The position numbers and the translations under genes were made by a program. Under the pieces are notes generated by a model. It ran no database searches, was not told where the DNA came from, and saw only the letters and a program-made list of their open reading frames with translations. DNA of 43,682 nt from Reyranella sp. (GTDB lineage Bacteria; Pseudomonadota; Alphaproteobacteria; Reyranellales; Reyranellaceae), in NCBI GenBank assembly GCA_029946105.1, contig JAQSDW010000094.1, positions 1 through 43,682 on the forward strand, given 5' to 3'. Shown piece after piece: positions 31,794-39,907 of this stretch; within the stretch, counting starts at the first letter, position 1, and every line of letters begins with the position of its first letter.

Positions 31794-32717
31794 ATGCCTT
31801 ATCTCGTTGCCACCGATTTGCCGACAGAACCTGCCGGCGTTCGTTTCCGCGCACTGCTCGAACGACCGCAGATCCTGCGCATGCCGGGCACGCACAACGG
31901 CATTGCCGCCCTGCAGGCGACGCGTGCGGGCTTCGAAGCGCTCTATCTGTCGGGGGCGGCCATGTCGTCGTCCATGGGATTGCCCGATCTCGGTGTCATC
32001 ACCGTCGACGAGGTCTGCTTCTTCATTCGCCAGGTGGCGCGGGCGTCCGGCCTGCCGGTGCTGGTCGACGGCGACACCGGCTATGGCGAGGCGCTGAATG
32101 TCATGCACATGGTCCGCGCCTTCGAAGAGGCGGGCGCCGGTGCCGTGCACATAGAAGACCAGATCCTGCCCAAGAAATGCGGCCACCTGAACAACAAGAA
32201 ACTGGCGGAGCCGCACGACATGGCGGCCAAGATCGCCGGCGCCGCCAAGGCGCGGCGCAACCTCGTGGTCATCGCCCGCACCGATGCCGCGGCAAGCGAG
32301 GGTATCGATGGCGCCGTGGCGCGGGCCAGGCTCTATCTCGAGGCGGGCGCCGACGCGATCTTCCCGGAGGCCTTGACCAACGCCGAGATGTTTCGCGCCT
32401 TCGCCAAGGCGATGCCGGGTGTCAAACTGCTCGCCAACATGACCGAGTTCGGGCGGACGCCATTTTTTACGGCAGGCGAGTTCGAGGCCATGGGCTACCA
32501 CATGGTGATCTGGCCGGTGTCGGCGCTACGGGCGGCGAACAAGGCGCAGGAGAGGGTGTACGCGGCCATCAAGCGCGATGGTGGCACGCAGAACGCGCTC
32601 GACCAGATGCAGACGCGCCAGGAACTCTACGACACGATCCGCTATCATGAGTACGAGGCGCTGGACGCCTCGCTGGTGAAGACAGTCGTGCCGCAGGGCA
32701 TGCCGCAGCGCGACTAG
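31794..32717 (+). CDS. prpB: methylisocitrate lyase-like protein (PrpB/ICL family)
   Basis: A 307-residue enzyme of the isocitrate lyase / PEP mutase superfamily. The loop with the catalytic Cys is LPKKCGHLNNKKL (KKCGH motif), and the metal site is VDGDTGYGEALNVMHMVRAF with IEDQ after it. NLVVIARTDAAASEGIDGAV and FPEALTNAEMFRAFAKAMPG are as in PrpB, which cleaves 2-methylisocitrate to pyruvate and succinate. The length matches PrpB rather than the longer isocitrate lyase. No prpC or prpD is nearby, so the true substrate could be a related 2,3-dicarboxylate (oxaloacetate or dimethylmalate lyases share these motifs). Its stop codon shares bases with the convergent amidase stop (CTAG). Confidence 0.85.
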   Translation: MPYLVATDLPTEPAGVRFRALLERPQILRMPGTHNGIAALQATRAGFEALYLSGAAMSSSMGLPDLGVITVDEVCFFIRQVARASGLPVLVDGDTGYGEALNVMHMVRAFEEAGAGAVHIEDQILPKKCGHLNNKKLAEPHDMAAKIAGAAKARRNLVVIARTDAAASEGIDGAVARARLYLEAGADAIFPEALTNAEMFRAFAKAMPGVKLLANMTEFGRTPFFTAGEFEAMGYHMVIWPVSALRAANKAQERVYAAIKRDGGTQNALDQMQTRQELYDTIRYHEYEALDASLVKTVVPQGMPQRD

Positions 32718-34120
32718 AGTCCCAGCGCGGACAGATCAGGCGCGCGACGATGGAAGTCCGTCGCGTCCTGGAAGGCTTTGCCGAGACGCAGGACGTCGCC
32801 TTCGGCGAACGGCTTGCCGACGATCTGGATGCCGAGCGGCAGGCCGCCCGATTGGCCGGAGGGCATGGCGAGGCTGCAGAGGCCGAGGTAGTTGGCCGGT
32901 CGCGTCAGGAAGCCCGGGATGGGCGAGGTCTCGTCGACTTCGGGGAGCGGGATCGCCGGCACGGCCATGGTCGGCATCACGATGGCATCGTAGGGCCGGA
33001 ACCAGTCGGCGAAAATCCGCCGGCGCTCGCCCATCATGCGAATCTCCTCGGCGTAGGCACCGGGCAGCAGCATCTTGGCCGCCCGCGCGCGCTCGCGCAC
33101 GCCAGGGCCGATCGCCTTGCTCATGTCCTCGATGTAGTCGCGATGGAGCGAATAGGCCTCCGACGAGATCATCGTTCCCGCCGGTCGCGAGAGATCGAAA
33201 TACCAGTCCGGCAGACGCACCGCTTCGACGACGGCGCCGAGGGCTTCGAACGTCCGGGCTGCCGCCTGCCAGGCCTTGATCACGTCGGGATGCGTGAAGT
33301 TCGGCATCTGCTTGGTGTCCGGCACCGCGATCCGCATGCCCTCGATCGAGCCGGGCCGCGCCGCGAGCGTGAAATCCTCCAGCGGCTGGCCGAGCGTCGT
33401 CGGGTCGCGCGGGTCGGGTGCTGCAAGCGCATTCAGCATCAGCGCGCAATCCTCGACCGAACGGGCCATCGGTCCGATCGAATCGAGACTCCAGCTCAAC
33501 ATGATGGTGCCGGAAAGGCCGATGCGCCCGAAGGTGACTTTCAGGCCGACGAGGCCGTTGAAGGCCGAGGGAATACGCACGGAGCCGCCAGTGTCGCTGC
33601 CGATACCGGCCGGCGTCAGCCGCGCCGCAACGGCAACGCCGGTGCCGCTCGAGGAACCGCCAGGCACGCGATGGGTCGCAAGGTCCCAGGGATTCCACGG
33701 CGCGCCCATCAGGGGATTGGTGCCCCAGCCGCCGAAGGCGAACTCGACCATGTGCAGCTTGCCGAGCGGGATCATGCCGGCGGCGGTGAGGCGCTCGACG
33801 GTATTGGAAGTCTCGGTGGCGACCCGCGCCTCGAACATCTTCGAGCCGCCGGTGCCGACCTTGCCGGCGATATCGCAGAGATCCTTGTAGGCGACGGGCA
33901 GGCCGTGCAGCGCCGGCAAGGGGAAGCCCGCCACGCGCGCACTGTCGGCGCCGTCCGCCATCGCCTTGGCCGCATCGGCGTAGACCTCGGTGAAGGCGTG
34001 GAGCTTGTCGTTGCCCTTGGCGATTCGGCCGAGCAGGGCATCGACGATCTCGCGCGACGAGAATTGTTTGGCGGCGAGGCCGGCCGCGAGTTCGGTCAGG
34101 GTGAGTGTGTGCAGGCTCAT
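32714..34120 (-). CDS. amidase (amidase-signature family)
   Basis: A 468-residue amidase of the signature family, which hydrolyses amides or, as GatA, serves tRNA amidation. The Ser-cisSer-Lys triad is visible: Lys in LPVAYKDLCDIAG, and the two serines in the glycine-rich block GGSSSGTGVAVAARL and GIGSDTGGSVRIPSAFNGLV. The N-terminus LTLTELAAGLAAKQFSSREI is typical. A free-standing place beside an SDR gene, with no gatB or gatC, argues for a catabolic amidase rather than GatA. I chose the ATG at 34120 (AAAGGTGAG upstream). It lies 14 bp after the SDR stop, so the two form an operon. The substrate is unknown. Confidence 0.9.
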   Translation of the reverse strand: MSLHTLTLTELAAGLAAKQFSSREIVDALLGRIAKGNDKLHAFTEVYADAAKAMADGADSARVAGFPLPALHGLPVAYKDLCDIAGKVGTGGSKMFEARVATETSNTVERLTAAGMIPLGKLHMVEFAFGGWGTNPLMGAPWNPWDLATHRVPGGSSSGTGVAVAARLTPAGIGSDTGGSVRIPSAFNGLVGLKVTFGRIGLSGTIMLSWSLDSIGPMARSVEDCALMLNALAAPDPRDPTTLGQPLEDFTLAARPGSIEGMRIAVPDTKQMPNFTHPDVIKAWQAAARTFEALGAVVEAVRLPDWYFDLSRPAGTMISSEAYSLHRDYIEDMSKAIGPGVRERARAAKMLLPGAYAEEIRMMGERRRIFADWFRPYDAIVMPTMAVPAIPLPEVDETSPIPGFLTRPANYLGLCSLAMPSGQSGGLPLGIQIVGKPFAEGDVLRLGKAFQDATDFHRRAPDLSALGL

Positions 34121-34134
34121 GTCGGTGCTCACCT

Positions 34135-34878
34135 TTAATAAGTTGCGCGGCCGCCGGAGAGGTCGAACGTCGCGCCGGTCGAGAAGGTGCAGTTGCTCGA
34201 GGCGAGCCACGCGACCATCTCGGCCACTTCGTCGACTTCGCCGAAGCGGTTCATGGGAATCTTCGACAGCATGTAGTTGATGTGCTGCTCGGTCATCTGG
34301 CTGAACAACTCCGTCTTCACCACTGCCGGCGCGACGCAGTTCACCAGCACACCCGTCGTAGCAAGTTCCTTGCCGAGCGACTTGGTGAGGCCGATCACGC
34401 CGGCCTTCGAGGCGGAGTAGGCCGAGGCGTTGGGATTGCCTTCCTTGCCGGCGACCGAGGCGATGTTGACGATGCGTCCCCAGCCACGCTTGGCCATGCC
34501 GTCAGCCACCGCGCGATTGCAAAGAAACACGCCAGTGAGATTGATATCGATCACCTGCCGCCAGGCATCGACAGGATAGGTGGCAACCGTCGTGTTCGGC
34601 CCGGTGATGCCGGCGCTCGCGACCAGGATATCGGGCGGTGCGAGCCGTTTCTCTGTGGCGGCGAGCGCTGCGGCAACGGACGTTTCGCTGGTCACGTCGA
34701 CCTCTATGGCGATGGCGCCCTTCAGCGCGGCCGCCGACTGCTCGGCGCGCGCCAGGTCACGATCCCAGAGGGCGGCACGACCACCGCCGGCCGTGATCTT
34801 CGCCGCGCAGGCGAGGCCGATGCCACGCGCGCCACCGGTCACGATCGCCGTCCGGCCCTTGAACAATTCCGCCTCCAT
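34135..34878 (-). CDS. SDR-family NAD(P)-dependent oxidoreductase
   Basis: A 247-residue classical short-chain dehydrogenase, similar to 3-oxoacyl-ACP reductase (FabG) in layout. The cofactor motif is TGGARGIG near residue 13, NNAG is replaced by VASAGITG, and the catalytic residues are Ser in VNIASVAGKEG and Tyr/Lys in YSASKAGVIG. The C-terminus GATFDLSGGRATY is typical of sugar or hydroxyacid dehydrogenases. The ATG at 34878 has GGGGG six bases upstream; an ATG two codons earlier (34884) is possible. It is upstream of the amidase gene in one unit and divergent from moxR. The substrate cannot be named. Confidence 0.9.
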   Translation of the reverse strand: MEAELFKGRTAIVTGGARGIGLACAAKITAGGGRAALWDRDLARAEQSAAALKGAIAIEVDVTSETSVAAALAATEKRLAPPDILVASAGITGPNTTVATYPVDAWRQVIDINLTGVFLCNRAVADGMAKRGWGRIVNIASVAGKEGNPNASAYSASKAGVIGLTKSLGKELATTGVLVNCVAPAVVKTELFSQMTEQHINYMLSKIPMNRFGEVDEVAEMVAWLASSNCTFSTGATFDLSGGRATY

Positions 34879-35001
34879 GCCCATCCCCCAAGCTCTTGAT
34901 CTCTCTAGCGATTCCCACCATATCGGCGGCCCGCGCCATCCGCTACACTGACGCCAGCGCATTCCTTCAGCGTTTTCCCCAAGCGTTCCCACGGGAGTTG
35001 C

Positions 35002-35925
35002 ATGTCCTCCGCCACGCCGGCCTCCATCGACGCCACCGTCGAGCTTCTGAAGAGCGGCGACTATATCGCCGATCGCAGCCTCGCCACCGTCCTTTACCTC
35101 GCCCTCAAGCTTGGCCGTCCGCTGTTCTGCGAAGGCGAGGCGGGCGTGGGCAAGACGGAGATCGCCAAGGTGTTAGCCGCGACCCTGAAGCGGCCGCTGA
35201 TTCGCCTGCAATGCTACGAAGGCCTCGATGTCTCCTCGGCCGTGTACGAATGGAACTATGCAAGGCAGATGATCGAGATCCGGCTGGCCGAGGCGCAAGG
35301 CGTGCACGATCGCGGCCAGTTGGCGGCCGACATTTTCGACGAACGGTTCCTGATCCGTCGCCCGTTGCTCGAGGCCCTCAGCCCGCACACCGAAGGCGCA
35401 CCGATCCTGCTGATCGACGAATTGGACAGGACCGACGAACCTTTCGAAGCCTACCTGCTCGAGTTGCTTTCCGACTTCCAGGTCACGATCCCCGAACTCG
35501 GCACGGTGAAGGCGGCGCAGACGCCGATCGTGATCGTGACTTCCAATCGCACCCGTGAAATCCACGACGCACTCAAGCGCCGCTGCTTCTATCACTGGGT
35601 CGACTATCCCGACCTGAAGCGCGAACTGGAGATCCTCAAGGTGAAGGCGCCGGGATCGAGCGAGCGCCTGTCACGCCAAGTCGTGGGCTTCGTGCAGGAA
35701 CTGCGCAAGCTCGACCTCTTCAAGGCGCCGGGTGTGGCCGAGTCGATCGACTGGGCCACGGCACTGTCGGAGCTGAACACGCTCGACCTCGACCCCAGGA
35801 CCATCAACGACACGCTGGGTGTGCTGCTGAAATACCAGGACGACATCCAGCGTCTGCAAGGTTCCGAAGCGGCGGAGATACTGCGCAAGGTGAAGTCCGA
35901 CATTGCAGCAGCGCCGCTGGGCTGA
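35002..35925 (+). CDS. MoxR-type AAA+ ATPase (CoxD-like)
   Basis: A 307-residue AAA+ ATPase of the MoxR group. Walker A is GEAGVGKT (45-52), Walker B is ILLIDELDR, and sensor 1 is IVIVTSNRTREIHDALKRRC, with the arginine-finger region following. MoxR ATPases act with VWA-domain partners as chaperones that insert or activate cofactors. In CO dehydrogenase clusters the homologue CoxD helps build the Mo/Cu centre. A GGGAG ribosome binding site supports the ATG at 35002. The VWA gene begins 10 bases after its stop. It heads a plus-strand series that continues with XdhC, a molybdopterin-related fusion, SufS and SufU, which supports the CoxD comparison. Confidence 0.92.
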   Translation: MSSATPASIDATVELLKSGDYIADRSLATVLYLALKLGRPLFCEGEAGVGKTEIAKVLAATLKRPLIRLQCYEGLDVSSAVYEWNYARQMIEIRLAEAQGVHDRGQLAADIFDERFLIRRPLLEALSPHTEGAPILLIDELDRTDEPFEAYLLELLSDFQVTIPELGTVKAAQTPIVIVTSNRTREIHDALKRRCFYHWVDYPDLKRELEILKVKAPGSSERLSRQVVGFVQELRKLDLFKAPGVAESIDWATALSELNTLDLDPRTINDTLGVLLKYQDDIQRLQGSEAAEILRKVKSDIAAAPLG

Positions 35926-35935
35926 GGCCGCGGCC

Positions 35936-37186
35936 ATGGACGCGCTGCCCGACACATCGGCCGCGCCTGATCCGGGCGACGGCAAGCTCGCCACCAACAT
36001 CGTGCACTTTGCCCGCACGCTGCGCACCGCCGGCCTGCGCGTCGGTCCGGGGCAAATTCTGCGCGCCATCGAAGCCGTCGAGGCCGCTGGCCTGAAGAAG
36101 CGCGACGACTTCTACTGGACCCTGCATTCGGTCTTCGTGAACCGGCGCGATCAGCGCGAGATCTTCGATCAGGCCTTCCACGTCTATTGGCGCAATCCGC
36201 GTCTCCTGGAAAAGATGATGGAGATGCTGCTGCCGCAGGTTGGTGTGCCGGCGGACCAGGACGAGCGCAAGCAACTCAGCCGCCGCCTGCAGGAAGCGCT
36301 GCAGCCCGGCCGCGGCGAGGCGCCGACCAACGAGGACGAGCCGCCGGAAGTCGAGGTCGAAGCCACCTTCACCGTCTCCGACCGCGAGATCCTGCAGCAC
36401 AAGGACTTCGAGCAGATGTCGCAGGCCGAGATCGACGACGCGCTGCGCGCCATCGCCCGGATGCGCCTGCCGGTGCCCGAGCGGCGGACCCGCCGCTACC
36501 GTGCCGCGCGGCGCGGGCCGCGGGTGGATTTCCGCGCCTCGCTGCGCCGGGCGCTGCGGCCGGAAGGTCTTACCGAGCTGCGCCGCCGCGAGCCGCGCCG
36601 CCGACCGCCGCCGCTGGTCATCCTGTGCGATATCTCGGGCTCGATGTCGCGTTACACCCGCATGTTCCTGCACTTCATGCATACCATCACCAACGATCGG
36701 GACCGGGTCTACTGCTTCACTTTCGGCACGCGGCTGACCAACGTGACCCGGGCCTTGCGTTATAGGGATGTGGATATAGCGCTGGCCAAAGCCTCGGCGC
36801 AGGTCGAAGATTGGTCGGGTGGCACACGCATTGGACTGGCTCTGCATGAATTCAACAACAAATGGTCGCGCCGGGTGCTGGGCCAAGGCGCGGTTGTCGT
36901 GCTGATCACCGATGGGCTGGATCGGGAAGGCGGCGGCGGGCTGGCCGAGGAGATGGAGCGGCTGCACAAATCCTGCTCCCGCCTGGTTTGGCTCAACCCG
37001 CTCTTGCGCTACGGTGCCTATGAACCCAAATCTCAAGGCAACAAGGCGATGTTGCCTCATGTCGATGAGTTTCGTCCCGTCCACAACCTCGAGAGCCTGA
37101 CCGGGCTGATCGCGGCTCTGGGGGCGGTGATACCGGGCGCCGACAGGCGGCTCGCAGCTTGGCAGACGGAACTGCGCAAGGAGTAG
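35936..37186 (+). CDS. VWA-domain protein (CoxE-like)
   Basis: A 416-residue protein. The first half is a helical region (NIVHFARTLRTAGLRVGPGQ, DFYWTLHSVFVNRRDQREIF) with an Arg-rich stretch near residues 180-225. The C-terminal half is a von Willebrand A domain. Its metal site (MIDAS) is LCDISGSMSRYT, with the second part FGTRLTNVTRALRY and third part VLITDGLDRE. This plan is that of CoxE, the VWA partner of the MoxR ATPase CoxD. The ATG at 35936 has GAGG upstream; a TTG at 35903 inside moxR is unlikely. It lies 10 bp after moxR and 5 bp before the first XdhC gene, so all are surely co-transcribed. Confidence 0.9.
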   Translation: MDALPDTSAAPDPGDGKLATNIVHFARTLRTAGLRVGPGQILRAIEAVEAAGLKKRDDFYWTLHSVFVNRRDQREIFDQAFHVYWRNPRLLEKMMEMLLPQVGVPADQDERKQLSRRLQEALQPGRGEAPTNEDEPPEVEVEATFTVSDREILQHKDFEQMSQAEIDDALRAIARMRLPVPERRTRRYRAARRGPRVDFRASLRRALRPEGLTELRRREPRRRPPPLVILCDISGSMSRYTRMFLHFMHTITNDRDRVYCFTFGTRLTNVTRALRYRDVDIALAKASAQVEDWSGGTRIGLALHEFNNKWSRRVLGQGAVVVLITDGLDREGGGGLAEEMERLHKSCSRLVWLNPLLRYGAYEPKSQGNKAMLPHVDEFRPVHNLESLTGLIAALGAVIPGADRRLAAWQTELRKE

Positions 37187-37191
37187 GGATC

Positions 37192-37512
37192 ATGAGCGAC
37201 GCTCTCGACGTGCTGGATCAGGTCGGCAAATGGAAAAATTCGGGCAAAGGCGTCGCCGTGGCCACGGTGATCACGACCTGGGGATCCTCTCCCCGGCCGG
37301 TGGGCAGCCAGCTCGGCGTCGATGACTCGGGCGCCATGGTGGGCTCCGTGTCGGGCGGCTGTATCGAGGGCGCCGTGGTGAAGGAAGCGCTGGCGGCGAT
37401 CGCCGACGGCAAGCCGCGGCTGCTCGATTTCGGCGTCACCGATGAACAGGCCTGGGACGTCGGCCTGGCCTGCGGTGGCAAGGTCCAGGTGTTCGTCGAG
37501 AAGGTGAGCTGA
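37192..37512 (+). CDS. XdhC/CoxI N-terminal-domain protein
   Basis: A 106-residue protein equal to the N-terminal domain of XdhC, the chaperone that binds molybdenum cofactor and hands it to xanthine dehydrogenase-type enzymes. GVAVATVITTWGSSPRPVGS and MVGSVSGGCIEGAVVKEAL are the family's core, including the conserved Cys in GGCIEG. The usual C-terminal Rossmann domain is on the next gene, 4 bases downstream, so the protein is split rather than truncated. A split of this kind is known in CoxF/CoxI-type clusters. The ATG at 37192 has a GGAG...GGG ribosome binding region. Confidence 0.88.
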   Translation: MSDALDVLDQVGKWKNSGKGVAVATVITTWGSSPRPVGSQLGVDDSGAMVGSVSGGCIEGAVVKEALAAIADGKPRLLDFGVTDEQAWDVGLACGGKVQVFVEKVS

Positions 37513-37516
37513 TCCG

Positions 37517-38245
37517 ATGAAGACCGAGACCATTGCGGCCCTTCAGCAGGCCCGTACCAAGCGCACCGCCGTCACCTTGGCGACGCGCCTCAGTGATGCC
37601 GCCGAAACCTTGATCTATATCGACAAGGCCGAGGGCGCGATGGCGGGCGATGCCACGCTCGTGTCTGCTGCGCGCCGCGCCATGGCGATGGGCCGCAGCG
37701 AGACGATCGATTTCGGCGACCAGAAGATCTTCCTGAATGTCTACGTGCCGCCGCCGCGCCTTATCGTCGTGGGCGCGGTCCATATCGCACAGACACTGGC
37801 GCCGATGGCGACCATGCTCGACTTCGACGTCACCGTGGTCGATCCGCGCGGCGCCTGGGCGACCAGCGCGCGCTTTCCCGGCGTGAAGGTGATTCAGGAC
37901 TGGGCCGACGAGGCGTTTCAAGCGATGGGCCTCGACGTTTCGACCGCCGTCGTCACGTTGACGCACGATCCCAAGCTCGACGATCCGGCGCTCGAGTCGG
38001 CGCTCAAGTCCGATGTCTTCTATATCGGTGCGCTCGGCAGCCGGAAGACCCATGCCAGGCGCAAGGAGCGGCTGGCCGAAGTGGGGATTACCGACGAGAT
38101 GTTCGCGCGCGTCCACGGCCCGGTCGGCCTCAATATCGGCGCCAAGTCGCCGGCCGAGATTGCCGTTTCGATCCTGGGTCAGATCGTCGAAGTGCGGGCG
38201 TGCCGCCTCGAGGCGCTGGCCGGTCCGAAGGTGGTCGCGGCGTGA
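37517..38245 (+). CDS. XdhC/CoxF Rossmann-domain protein
   Basis: A 242-residue protein. Residues 1 to about 85 resemble a shortened second XdhC N-terminal domain (TLIYIDKAEGAMAGDATLVS). Residues 88-235 form the Rossmann domain of XdhC: RLIVVGAVHIAQTLAPMATM, DFDVTVVDPRGAWATSARFP, TAVVTLTHDPKLDDPALESA, FYIGALGSRKTHARRKERL and GLNIGAKSPAEIAVSILGQI. Together with the preceding small gene it supplies a complete XdhC. It should act in the cytoplasm in protecting or sulfurating molybdenum cofactor. Its stop overlaps the GTG of the next gene by 4 bases. Confidence 0.9.
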   Translation: MKTETIAALQQARTKRTAVTLATRLSDAAETLIYIDKAEGAMAGDATLVSAARRAMAMGRSETIDFGDQKIFLNVYVPPPRLIVVGAVHIAQTLAPMATMLDFDVTVVDPRGAWATSARFPGVKVIQDWADEAFQAMGLDVSTAVVTLTHDPKLDDPALESALKSDVFYIGALGSRKTHARRKERLAEVGITDEMFARVHGPVGLNIGAKSPAEIAVSILGQIVEVRACRLEALAGPKVVAA

Positions 38246-39897
38246 GGTTTGGCGAGACTCCGATCGACGAGGCCACCGGCGCCATCCTGGGCCATAGCTG
38301 GCGCTCGGGTGGAGTCAACTTCGCCAAGGGCAGGACCTTGTCCGCGGACGATGTCGCCAAGCTGAAGGCTGCAGGAGTGTCGACCGTCGTCGCTGCGCGC
38401 CTCGATCCCGACGATGTGCATGAGGACGAAGCCGCCGCGACGGTCGCCAAGGCCTTGGCGGGCGAGGGCATCGAGGTCACCGCGCCGTTCACCGGTCGCT
38501 GCAATCATTTCGCCAAAGGCTCGGGTCTGGTCGTCGTCGATCACGAGCGCATCGATGCGCTGAACGAACTGGACGAGTCGGTGACCGTCGCCACGCTGCC
38601 GCCCTTTGCGCGCGTCGAGCCGCGCCAGATGGTGGCCACGGTGAAGATCATTCCCTATGGCGCCCCGCGTACCGCGGTCGATCGCGCCGTCGGCGTGGCG
38701 CATTCGGCCAACCGGCCTCTCATTTCCGTGGCGCCATTCCGGGCGATGCGAGCGGGGCTGGTGCAGACAAAACTACCGGGCACACGCGACAAGGTGCTCG
38801 ACAAGGCCCTCGGCACGACGACCAAGCGGCTGACGTCCCTTGGCAGCACATTGAACGGTGAACGCCGCGTCGCGCACGATGCCGACGCCATCGCAGGGGC
38901 GTTGAAGGAATTGAAGGCGGAAGGCTGCGACCTCTTCCTGATCGCGGGCGCGTCGGCGATCGTCGATCGCCACGATGTCGTGCCGCTCGGCATCGCCGCG
39001 GCGGGTGGCGAGGTTCATCACTTCGGCATGCCGGTCGATCCCGGCAATCTGTTGCTGACCGCCGAACTCGACGGCAAACCGGTGCTCGGCCTGCCGGGCT
39101 GCGCGAAATCGCCCAAGTATAACGGTTTCGACATGGTGCTGGAACGGCTGGCTGCCGGCCTGACTGTGGGCCGCGCTGAAATCGTCCGCATGGGCGCGGG
39201 CGGTCTGCTCGCCGAGATCGCGAGCCGCCCTCAGCCGCGCGACGACATTGATCCGACAGAGGACGAGGGGCCGCAGCAGGCGCCCCGGGTTGCGGTTCTG
39301 GTGCTGGCCGCCGGGCGGTCGACGCGCATGGGCGGCCCCAACAAGATGCTGGCCCACGCCAACGGCGAGCCTCTGATCGTGCATGCCGTGAAGGCCGCAC
39401 TCGCCTCCCAGGCCGTCGAAATCGTGGTCGTGCTCGGCCACATGGCCGACCAAGTGAGGGCGGCCATCGAAACTGCCATCCCAGGTCGGTCGCGCCTGCG
39501 CTTTGTCACCAATCCTGATTTTGCCGAAGGCCTCAGCACGTCGGTGCGCACCGGGATCGGTGCGCTCAGCTCCAACGCCGATGCAGCGGTCGTGCAGCTC
39601 GGTGACATGCCGGGCGTTGGCGCCGGTCTCCTCAATCGCCTGATCGCAGCCTTCAGTCCGGTCGAAGGTCGCGCCATCTGCGTGCCGACGGTCGGCGGCA
39701 AGCGCGGCAATCCGGTTCTGTGGGCACGGCGCTTCTTTCCGGAGATGGCCTTGCTGTCCGGCGACAGTGGCGCCAAGCACCTGATCGGCGAACATGCCGA
39801 TCTCGTCTGCGAGGTCGAGATGGCAGGGGAGGCCGCAATCACCGACATCGACACACCCGAAGCGCTGGCGGCGTGGCGGGAACGGAGTCTGGCATGA
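38242..39897 (+). CDS. molybdopterin-binding / MobA-like nucleotidyltransferase fusion
   Basis: A 551-residue fusion. Residues 1 to about 335 are a MoeA-like molybdopterin-binding part (RTLSADDVAKLKAAGVSTVV, AEGCDLFLIAGASAIVDRHD, GMPVDPGNLLLTAELDGKPV). From about residue 350 a second domain begins with the nucleotidyltransferase signature VLVLAAGRSTRMGGPNKMLA and continues with VQLGDMPGVGAGLLNRLIAA and PTVGGKRGNPVLWARRFFPE. This half resembles MobA/MocA, which attach GMP or CMP to molybdopterin. Enzymes of the xanthine and CO dehydrogenase type use the CMP form, so MocA-like activity is the better guess. The start is a GTG at 38242 overlapping the previous stop. SufS follows after 10 bases. 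Confidence 0.88.
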   Translation: MRFGETPIDEATGAILGHSWRSGGVNFAKGRTLSADDVAKLKAAGVSTVVAARLDPDDVHEDEAAATVAKALAGEGIEVTAPFTGRCNHFAKGSGLVVVDHERIDALNELDESVTVATLPPFARVEPRQMVATVKIIPYGAPRTAVDRAVGVAHSANRPLISVAPFRAMRAGLVQTKLPGTRDKVLDKALGTTTKRLTSLGSTLNGERRVAHDADAIAGALKELKAEGCDLFLIAGASAIVDRHDVVPLGIAAAGGEVHHFGMPVDPGNLLLTAELDGKPVLGLPGCAKSPKYNGFDMVLERLAAGLTVGRAEIVRMGAGGLLAEIASRPQPRDDIDPTEDEGPQQAPRVAVLVLAAGRSTRMGGPNKMLAHANGEPLIVHAVKAALASQAVEIVVVLGHMADQVRAAIETAIPGRSRLRFVTNPDFAEGLSTSVRTGIGALSSNADAAVVQLGDMPGVGAGLLNRLIAAFSPVEGRAICVPTVGGKRGNPVLWARRFFPEMALLSGDSGAKHLIGEHADLVCEVEMAGEAAITDIDTPEALAAWRERSLA

Positions 39898-39907
39898 GTT
39901 GCCCATC

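Noticed and set aside
32714..34120. GatA subunit of tRNA amidotransferase
   Set aside because: No gatB or gatC is adjacent, and the gene is paired with an SDR gene, which suits a catabolic amidase.
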